A DNA stretch of 64,000 nucleotides from Blastomonas sp. GTDB lineage: Bacteria > Pseudomonadota > Alphaproteobacteria > Sphingomonadales > Sphingomonadaceae. The notes below the pieces were generated by a model. It was not told the origin of the DNA, did not search any database, and worked only from the letters and a program-made list of their open reading frames with translations. A program made the translations under genes and the position numbers. Where the stretch lies: contig NZ_JAUCZC010000020.1 of NCBI RefSeq assembly GCF_030373265.1, positions 1 through 64,000 on the forward strand, written 5' to 3'. This document shows positions 58,541 to 64,000 of this stretch, in pieces; positions within the stretch are counted from its first letter, which is position 1; every line of letters begins with the position of its first letter.

Positions 58541-58563
58541 CCCCCTCCCCTTGCGGGAGGGGG
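58541..58563. repeat. G/C hairpin similar to the element at 52872-52996
   Basis: CCCCCTCCC and GGGAGGGGG pair around a short loop (CTTGC), just after the ACAD11-like stop codon; it shares the CCCTCCC/GGGAGGG core with the element near 52900. It could also damp transcription between the dehydrogenase and the alcohol dehydrogenase, but there is no T run. Confidence 0.6.
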
Positions 58564-58619
58564 AAAGCCCCGCACAAGACGGGGGCGCAGGACGAAGGAT
58601 AGGGCTTGGGAGAGCAACG

Positions 58620-59702
58620 ATGAAAGCCGCCATCTGTTATGAGCCGGGCAAGCCGCTGGAGGTGCGCGAGGTCATCATCGACAAGCCTGGCCCGCGTGAG
58701 GTGCTGATCCGCACCGCAGCGACCGGGGTGTGCCGATCCGATCTTCACTTCGTCGACGGTACCTATCCGCATCCCCTGCCCTTCATCCCCGGCCACGAAG
58801 CTGCAGGAATTGTCGAGGCGGTGGGTGACGGCGTGTCGACTGTGAAGGTGGGCGATGCGGTGGTCACCTGCCTCAGCGCCTATTGCGGCCATTGCGAATA
58901 TTGCGTCACCGGACAGATGTCGCTGTGCCTGGGCGGGGATACACGCCGCGCACCCGGCGCGCCGCCACGGCTGCGGCTCGAGGACGGACCGCTCAACCAG
59001 ATGCTCAACCTGTCGGCTTATGCCGAAATGATGCTGATCCACGAGCACGCCTGTGTCGCGATCAATCCCGAGATGCCGCTGGACCGCGCCTGCGTAATCG
59101 GCTGTGCGGTCACCACCGGTGCGGGCGCGATTTTCAATGCCGCCGATCTGGTTCCCGGCGAGACCGTTGCAATCGTCGGCTGCGGGGGGGTCGGGCTGGC
59201 GGCGGTCAACGCCGCGAAGATTGCAGGCGCCGGGCGTATCATCGCAATCGATCCTGTTGCCGAGAAACGCGCGCTCGCTCACAGATTGGGCGCGACAGAC
59301 ATGATCGATTCGAGCGCCGACGGTGCCGCCGCGCAGATCATCGAGATGACCAAGGGCGGCGTCCATCACGCGATCGAAGCCGTCGGTCGGCCAGCATCGG
59401 GAGCAATGGCGGTGAAGGTCCTGCGGCGCGGCGGCACCGCGACCATTCTGGGAATGATGCCGCTCACCGAAAAGGTTTCCCTGGGTGCGATGGAGTTGCT
59501 TCAGGGCAAGAAGCTCCAAGGGTCGCTTATGGGCAACAACCGATTTCCCGTTGAAATTCCACGACTTGTGGAGTTCTATATGCGCGGGATGCTGGACCTC
59601 GACACGATTATTGCCGAACGCATGCCGCTCGAGCGGATCAACGATGCCTTCGATGCGCTGCGGGTCGGCGATTCCGCGCGCTCGGTGATCACATACAACT
59701 GA
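58620..59702 (+). CDS. Zinc-dependent alcohol dehydrogenase (MDR family)
   Basis: A 360-residue medium-chain dehydrogenase. Catalytic zinc ligands: Cys38 (GVCRSDLH) and His59-Glu60 (GHEAAG). The structural zinc site is complete (Cys89, 92, 95, 103 in YCGHCEYCVTGQMSLC). NAD is bound by VGCGGVGLAAVNAAKIAGAG with an Asp after the second strand (IAID), so NAD is preferred. ATG 58620 follows a GGGAGAG. It probably oxidises a hydroxylated intermediate in the same pathway. Confidence 0.94.
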   Translation: MKAAICYEPGKPLEVREVIIDKPGPREVLIRTAATGVCRSDLHFVDGTYPHPLPFIPGHEAAGIVEAVGDGVSTVKVGDAVVTCLSAYCGHCEYCVTGQMSLCLGGDTRRAPGAPPRLRLEDGPLNQMLNLSAYAEMMLIHEHACVAINPEMPLDRACVIGCAVTTGAGAIFNAADLVPGETVAIVGCGGVGLAAVNAAKIAGAGRIIAIDPVAEKRALAHRLGATDMIDSSADGAAAQIIEMTKGGVHHAIEAVGRPASGAMAVKVLRRGGTATILGMMPLTEKVSLGAMELLQGKKLQGSLMGNNRFPVEIPRLVEFYMRGMLDLDTIIAERMPLERINDAFDALRVGDSARSVITYN

Positions 59703-59724
59703 TTGGGTGAGGATTTAAGCGATT

Positions 59725-60798
59725 ATGGATCAGATCGACGCACAGGCGACGATGACCGGCACCATGGAGGTGCCCGAGCAGGACCGGCTTGACGAAGCGA
59801 AGCTCACGGCCTGGTTCGAGGCCAATGTCGAGGGCTTCTCCGGCCCGCTGACGATGTCCAAGTTCAAGGGTGGCCAGTCCAACCCCACCTACAAGGTAAC
59901 CACCCCGGACGCTGCCTATGTGCTGCGGCGCAAGCCGTTCGGCACGCTGCTGCCGTCGGCGCATGCCGTCGATCGCGAATACCGTGTCCAGGCAGCGCTC
60001 TACGATCAGGGCTTTCCGGTCTCACGCCAGTTCGGCCTGTGCGAGGACGAGAGCGTCATTGGCTCGATGTTCTATGTCATGGCCTTCACGGATGGTGCGA
60101 GCTACTGGGATGGCACGCTGCCGGGCAAGACCCCCGATGAGCGAGCCGCGATCTACAACGCGATGATCGATACGCTGGCGCATCTGCACAGCTTCGATCC
60201 TGCCGCAATCGGGCTTGAAAGCTATGGCAAGCCGGGCAATTATTGTGCGCGACAGATCTCGCGCTGGACCAAGCAGTATCGCCTGTCCGAGACTGAAACT
60301 ATTCCAGAGATGGACCAGCTGATTGCATGGCTTGAAAAAACCGTGCCCGAGCAGCGCGGATTCGGCATCGCGCACGGCGATTTTCGCATCGACAACATGA
60401 TCTTCGCCAAGGATGAGCCCAAGGTGCTGGCGGTGCTTGATTGGGAGTTGTCGACGCTGGGTGATCCCATCGCCGACCTGTCCTATTTCCTGATGAGCTG
60501 GGTGCAGCCCGCCGAGGGCCGCAACGGGTTGCTGGGTGTGGACTTGCAGGCGCTGGGAATTCCGACGATGGAAGAAGCCATGGCGCGCTACAGCGAAAAG
60601 GCCAGGCTGGATCATGTGCCGGATCTCGACTGGTACCTGGCCTACAATCAGTTCCGGATTGCCGCGATTTTGCAGGGCATCAAGAAACGCGTGATCGATG
60701 GGACCGCTTCGAGCTCTCAGGCCGAGCAGATGGCCCAGCGGGTGATTCCGCTCGCGCAGGCTGCCTGGGCCTATGCCAAGAAGGCCGGGGCGCGCTAA
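59725..60798 (+). CDS. APH-like phosphotransferase, ACAD10/ACAD11 N-terminal type (LvaA-like)
   Basis: A 357-residue aminoglycoside-phosphotransferase-fold kinase. KFKGGQSNPTYKV and YVLRRKPFGTLLPSAHAVDR match the N-terminal kinase part of ACAD11. The catalytic Brenner box is H217-G-D-F-R-I-D-N224 and the metal-binding Asp239 is in VLDWELSTLGDPIADL. In animals this domain is fused to the dehydrogenase; here they are separate genes in one operon. LvaA phosphorylates 4-hydroxyvaleryl-CoA; the substrate here is unknown. Confidence 0.93.
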   Translation: MDQIDAQATMTGTMEVPEQDRLDEAKLTAWFEANVEGFSGPLTMSKFKGGQSNPTYKVTTPDAAYVLRRKPFGTLLPSAHAVDREYRVQAALYDQGFPVSRQFGLCEDESVIGSMFYVMAFTDGASYWDGTLPGKTPDERAAIYNAMIDTLAHLHSFDPAAIGLESYGKPGNYCARQISRWTKQYRLSETETIPEMDQLIAWLEKTVPEQRGFGIAHGDFRIDNMIFAKDEPKVLAVLDWELSTLGDPIADLSYFLMSWVQPAEGRNGLLGVDLQALGIPTMEEAMARYSEKARLDHVPDLDWYLAYNQFRIAAILQGIKKRVIDGTASSSQAEQMAQRVIPLAQAAWAYAKKAGAR

Positions 60799-60800
60799 GC

Positions 60801-61577
60801 ATGTCCAGCTTCGATCTGACCGGGCGTGTCGCAGTCATCACCGGTTCTTCGCGCGGCATCGGCGCTTCCACCGCGCGCAAGCTGGCAGAGCATGGCGCCA
60901 AGGTTGTCATTTCAAGCCGCAAGCAGGATGCCTGCGATGCGCTGGCGGCCGAGATCAACGCGCAGCACGGTACGGCCACTGCGATCGCCATCGCTGCCAG
61001 CATATCGCGCAAGGAGGATCTTCAGAACCTCGTCGATCAGACGCGCGCGCAACTGGGACCGATCGACATTCTTGTCTGCAACGCGGCGAGCAATCCGTAT
61101 TACGGCCCGATGGGAGGAATCAGCGACGACCAATTCCGCAAGATCCTCGACAACAACATCCTGTCCAATCACTGGCTGATCCAGATGGCGCTACCAGACA
61201 TGCGCGCCGCCGGGCGCGGATCGGTGATCATCATCTCTTCGATCGGTGGAATGCAGGGTGCTCGCAGCATCGGGGTGTACAACATCTCGAAGGCAGCGGA
61301 CTTCCAGCTCGCCCGCAATCTCGCAGTCGAACTGGGCGTCGACAATATCCGCGTCAACTGCATCGCACCGGGCCTGATCCAGACAGATATGGCGCGCGCC
61401 TTGTGGGAGGACGAGAAGCTAATGGGCTATGTTCGCACCGTCACCCCGCTGCGGCGGATCGGGCAGCCCGATGAGATCGCCGACGCAGCGGTGTTTCTGG
61501 CTTCGGATGCATCGACCTATATCACCGGCCAGTCCATCGTCATCGATGGCGGCACCACTATCGCAGCGGCGATCTGA
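60801..61577 (+). CDS. SDR family oxidoreductase (DHRS4-like)
   Basis: A 258-residue classical SDR starting two bases after the kinase stop codon. Cofactor site [24 protein letters not shown] in place of the NNAG, catalytic Ser in ISSIGG, and active site YNISKAA. RKQDA after the second strand suggests NADP. The sequence resembles peroxisomal DHRS4-like reductases. In the proposed 4-hydroxyacid route it could interconvert oxo- and hydroxyacyl groups. Confidence 0.93.
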   Translation: MSSFDLTGRVAVITGSSRGIGASTARKLAEHGAKVVISSRKQDACDALAAEINAQHGTATAIAIAASISRKEDLQNLVDQTRAQLGPIDILVCNAASNPYYGPMGGISDDQFRKILDNNILSNHWLIQMALPDMRAAGRGSVIIISSIGGMQGARSIGVYNISKAADFQLARNLAVELGVDNIRVNCIAPGLIQTDMARALWEDEKLMGYVRTVTPLRRIGQPDEIADAAVFLASDASTYITGQSIVIDGGTTIAAAI

Positions 61578-61600
61578 CAGCCGTATCAGGAGGGAATTTC

Positions 61601-62392
61601 ATGGATCTTCAGGGCAAGGTTGCCATCGTCACGGGCGCGGGCAGCGGCATCGGCAGGGCGAGCTGCCTGCTGTTCGCACAGCACGGCGCCAAGGTCATCG
61701 CGAGCGACATCACCGGCAAGCAGGACGAAACGGCTGCGGAGAATCCGGGCGCGATTACGGCAGTCCAGGCTGACGTTAGCAAGGAAGCCGATGTCCAGAT
61801 GCTCGTCAGCAAGGCTGTCGAGCAGCAAGGCAAGCTTGATGTGTTCTTCGCCAACGCGGGCATTTCCGGCGGGTTCGACGGCATCTTCGACCAGACCGTC
61901 GAGGAATGGGAGCGTATCCTGGCGATCAACCTGATCGGGCCGTTTCTCGCGATCAAGCATGCGGGCAAGGCGATGGCCGACGCCGGCAACGGTGGATCGA
62001 TCATCTGTACCGCCTCGGTTGCGGGCTTGCGTTCGGGAGCAGGCGGTCCTGCCTATACCGCGAGCAAGGCTGGCGTGATCAATCTTGTGCGGATTGCTGC
62101 GCAGCAATTGACCGGCAGCGACGTGCGCTGCAACGCCATCTGCCCTGGCCTGATTCAGACGGGGATGACCGAATTCATCTATACCAAGGCGCGCGAGAAG
62201 GGCTTTGAGGACAAGATCGGTCAGCTCAACCCCATGCAGCGCGGTGGCGTTCCCAACGAGATCGCAGAGGCGGCCCTGTTCTTGGCGTCCAACAGGTCGA
62301 GCTATGTGAACGGGCATGCGCTGGTGGTCGACGGCGGGCTCAGCACTTCGCATCCCTATGCCCGGCAGCGTTTTGGCCAGACCGCCACGTGA
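61601..62392 (+). CDS. SDR family oxidoreductase
   Basis: A 263-residue classical SDR with a strong ribosome binding site (AGGAGGG). Cofactor site [13 protein letters not shown] with an Asp in SDITG, ANAG motif ([10 protein letters not shown]), catalytic Ser/Thr region ICTASVAGL, and active site [11 protein letters not shown] preference is likely. A second SDR in the same operon suggests two different alcohol/ketone steps. Confidence 0.93.
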   Translation: MDLQGKVAIVTGAGSGIGRASCLLFAQHGAKVIASDITGKQDETAAENPGAITAVQADVSKEADVQMLVSKAVEQQGKLDVFFANAGISGGFDGIFDQTVEEWERILAINLIGPFLAIKHAGKAMADAGNGGSIICTASVAGLRSGAGGPAYTASKAGVINLVRIAAQQLTGSDVRCNAICPGLIQTGMTEFIYTKAREKGFEDKIGQLNPMQRGGVPNEIAEAALFLASNRSSYVNGHALVVDGGLSTSHPYARQRFGQTAT

Positions 62393-62428
62393 GCTATCAA
62401 CCATCCATGGAGCAATGGACTTTTCCAG

Positions 62429-63649
62429 ATGAGTATTTTTGTGTCTGACCCGGCTGACCTTGGCTTCAACCAGGATTTGCTCGAGCGCATTCCGACCCAT
62501 ATCCAGAGCAAGTATCTGGAAACCAAACGCCTGCCGCATGCCGCGGTGCTGATCGGGCGGGGGCACGAGGTGGCGCAGCTTTCGCTGCAGGGCGAGGCGC
62601 GCCCGGGGCAGCCGCTTGCGGAGAATGCGATTTTCCGGATCGCCAGCATGACCAAGCCGATCACCTCGGTCGCGTTCATGCAGCTTGTCGAGGAAGGAAA
62701 GCTGGCGCTCTCGGATCCTGTTCACCGGGTGATCCCCGAATGGAAGAACCTCGGCGTTTTCGTCTCAGGCGGCGGCGCCCAGCCATTCGTCACGCGGCCG
62801 ACAACTCAACCGATGCGGATGATCGACCTGCTGCGGCACACCTCGGGGCTGACCTATGGCTTTCAGGAGCGCACGCCGATCGATGCGGCGTACCGCAAGC
62901 ACAAACTGGAAGCCTTTGCCGGCCCCGATCTCGAAGAGTTTATCCGCATCCTGGCGGATGTCCCGCTGCAGTTCGATCCCGGCACGTCGTGGAACTATTC
63001 GATCTCGACTGACATACTCGGCGCGATCCTCCAGCGTGTCGATGACAAGCCGCTCGACCAGATCATCGCGGATCGGGTCACCGCGCCGCTGGGTATGGAC
63101 GACACGCATTTCCAGATTCCCGAGGGCAAGCTGGATCGCGTCCCCGATTGCTATGTCTTCCACCCCACCGAGCGGATGAAGATGTACGATCCCGGGGCGA
63201 CCACCGCCTGGGGCCGCAAGCCCAGCCAGCTTTCGGGCGGTGGCGGCATGGCTTCGACCCTGGCCGACTATCACCGGTTCTGCCGGATGCTGCTCAACGG
63301 CGGCACGTTGGATGGCGTGCGCATCCTGGGCCGCAAGACGCTTGATCTGATGATCGCCAACCACCTGCCCGGCGGCGGCGACCTGACCCAGCACAGCAAA
63401 GCGCTGTTCAGCGAGGCAGAGAATGCTGGCGCAGGCTTTGGCCTGGGATTTGCCACCACCATCGACAGCGCCGCAACCGGCGTCCCCGGCTCGGTCGGCG
63501 ACTTCTATTGGGGCGGCATGTTCTCAACCGCGTTCTTCGTCGATCCGGTCGAAGACATCGTGATGATCTTCATGACGCAGCTTATGCCGTCCAGCACCTA
63601 TCCCATCCGGCGAGAGATCAAGACGATGCTCTACGCCGCCGTCGAATAA
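62429..63649 (+). CDS. Serine hydrolase, class C beta-lactamase/EstB fold
   Basis: A 406-residue serine hydrolase. The SxxK motif S73-M-T-K76 (RIASMTKPI) and Tyr190 (WNYSIS) supply the catalytic Ser, Lys and Tyr. The GGGGMAST region and the C-terminal [15 protein letters not shown] match EstB-type esterases. No signal peptide is evident, so it is probably cytoplasmic, arguing against a beta-lactamase role. It could open a lactone or hydrolyse an ester in this operon. Confidence 0.9.
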   Translation: MSIFVSDPADLGFNQDLLERIPTHIQSKYLETKRLPHAAVLIGRGHEVAQLSLQGEARPGQPLAENAIFRIASMTKPITSVAFMQLVEEGKLALSDPVHRVIPEWKNLGVFVSGGGAQPFVTRPTTQPMRMIDLLRHTSGLTYGFQERTPIDAAYRKHKLEAFAGPDLEEFIRILADVPLQFDPGTSWNYSISTDILGAILQRVDDKPLDQIIADRVTAPLGMDDTHFQIPEGKLDRVPDCYVFHPTERMKMYDPGATTAWGRKPSQLSGGGGMASTLADYHRFCRMLLNGGTLDGVRILGRKTLDLMIANHLPGGGDLTQHSKALFSEAENAGAGFGLGFATTIDSAATGVPGSVGDFYWGGMFSTAFFVDPVEDIVMIFMTQLMPSSTYPIRREIKTMLYAAVE

Positions 63650-63665
63650 CCAAAGGAAAACCGAT

Positions 63666-64000
63666 ATGTCCGATTCCCCGATCTCCACCGAGAAACGCGG
63701 CGATGTTCTGATCGTCACGTCCAACAACCCACCGGTCAACGCGCTCGGCGCGGGTGTACGCACCGGACTGGAAGCTGCCCTCAATGAAGCCGCCGCCGAT
63801 GACGGCATAAAGGCGATCGTGCTGATCTGTGCTGGCCAGACTTTCTTCGCCGGGGCCGACATCACCGAATTCGGCAAACCGCCTGTCGAACCCATGCTCC
63901 CCGCGATCATCGCGCGCATGGAAGCCTTCGACAAGCCGGTGGTCGCTGCGATTCACGGCACCGCTTTGGGTGGCGGGCTGGAGACCGCACTGTGCGCGCA
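63666..64000 (+). CDS. Enoyl-CoA hydratase/3-hydroxyacyl-CoA dehydrogenase (FadJ-like), partial
   Basis: The first 111 residues of a crotonase-superfamily protein; the gene runs off the window. [38 protein letters not shown] (oxyanion-hole GAD) and [17 protein letters not shown] are typical of the N-terminal domain of bifunctional FadJ/FadB-type proteins. ATG 63666 follows AAGGAAAA. It supplies the hydration and dehydrogenation steps of beta-oxidation that would receive the enoyl-CoA made upstream. Confidence 0.9.
   Translation, partial: MSDSPISTEKRGDVLIVTSNNPPVNALGAGVRTGLEAALNEAAADDGIKAIVLICAGQTFFAGADITEFGKPPVEPMLPAIIARMEAFDKPVVAAIHGTALGGGLETALCA

Noticed and set aside
57222-59519. Very long open frame on the minus strand opposite the dehydrogenase and alcohol dehydrogenase genes
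   Set aside because: It has no recognisable domain and runs antisense across two clear genes.
62429-63649. Beta-lactamase resistance gene
   Set aside because: No signal peptide is visible and the operon is catabolic; EstB-type hydrolases share the same fold.

Overview
This GC-rich window reads as a chromosomal segment of a Sphingomonadales alphaproteobacterium (Sphingomonadaceae type). The evidence is gene order and gene content: ntrB-ntrC-ntrY-ntrX-hfq-hflX, an IspD-IspF fusion, a tandem-domain Hfq, hisB-hisH-hisA-hisF-hisE, an alphaproteobacterial SspB, and a GPH transporter set among many acyl-CoA dehydrogenases. No genus can be fixed from sequence reading alone.

Layout. (1) 1-4952 is an integrated island whose integrase lies next to the 3' end of a tRNA-Ser(UGA) gene. 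It holds the truncated end of an IS66-family element, a PIN-domain protein with an unrecognised C-terminal region, a fused nucleotidyltransferase-HEPN protein, a small sigma-region-4-like protein and a P4-type integrase. The outer end lies beyond the window. (2) 5275-15045 (+) is housekeeping: wall enzymes (mltB-like, rlpA, dacA), tmk, holB, metG, tatD, a PhnP-like hydrolase, a clan AA aspartic protease and mazG. (3) 15040-24357 (-) is the nitrogen two-component cluster with dusB upstream and hfq and hflX downstream. (4) 24444-31777 holds ispDF, a pncC/cinA-type gene, a COQ10/RatA-type gene, lipA, a flavin split-barrel oxidase, a NYN-LOTUS-like protein and a LysR/SDR/NTF2-like divergent module. 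(5) 31797-42806 holds guaA, an acyl-CoA ligase, gyrB, a NUDIX hydrolase, dinB, a Bcr/CflA-type exporter and an amino acid permease, with a strong bidirectional terminator between the last two. (6) 42957-46845 (-) is the his operon, interrupted by a small predicted PEP-CTERM protein that has a sigma-54-like site just upstream. (7) 46966-50797 holds sspB, fumC, a small membrane protein, gmk and a DUF4197 protein.

(8) 50904-64000 is a divergent catabolic cluster and the most interesting part. The minus arm carries three acyl-CoA dehydrogenases and an SDR; two of the dehydrogenases look like the subunits of a heteromeric enzyme. The plus arm carries a GPH transporter, an ACAD11-like dehydrogenase, a zinc alcohol dehydrogenase, an APH-like kinase, two SDRs, a serine beta-lactamase-fold hydrolase and the start of a crotonase/FadJ-like protein. 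The dehydrogenase and the kinase match the two halves of animal ACAD10/ACAD11, and also the LvaC/LvaA pair of Pseudomonas levulinate catabolism. This predicts a route in which a 4-hydroxyacyl-CoA is phosphorylated, dephosphorylated to an enoyl-CoA, and passed to beta-oxidation. A large inverted repeat overlaps a promoter-like sequence between the two arms. The substrate is not known.

No CRISPR array, phage structural gene or rRNA gene was seen. The only tRNA found is tRNA-Ser(UGA).
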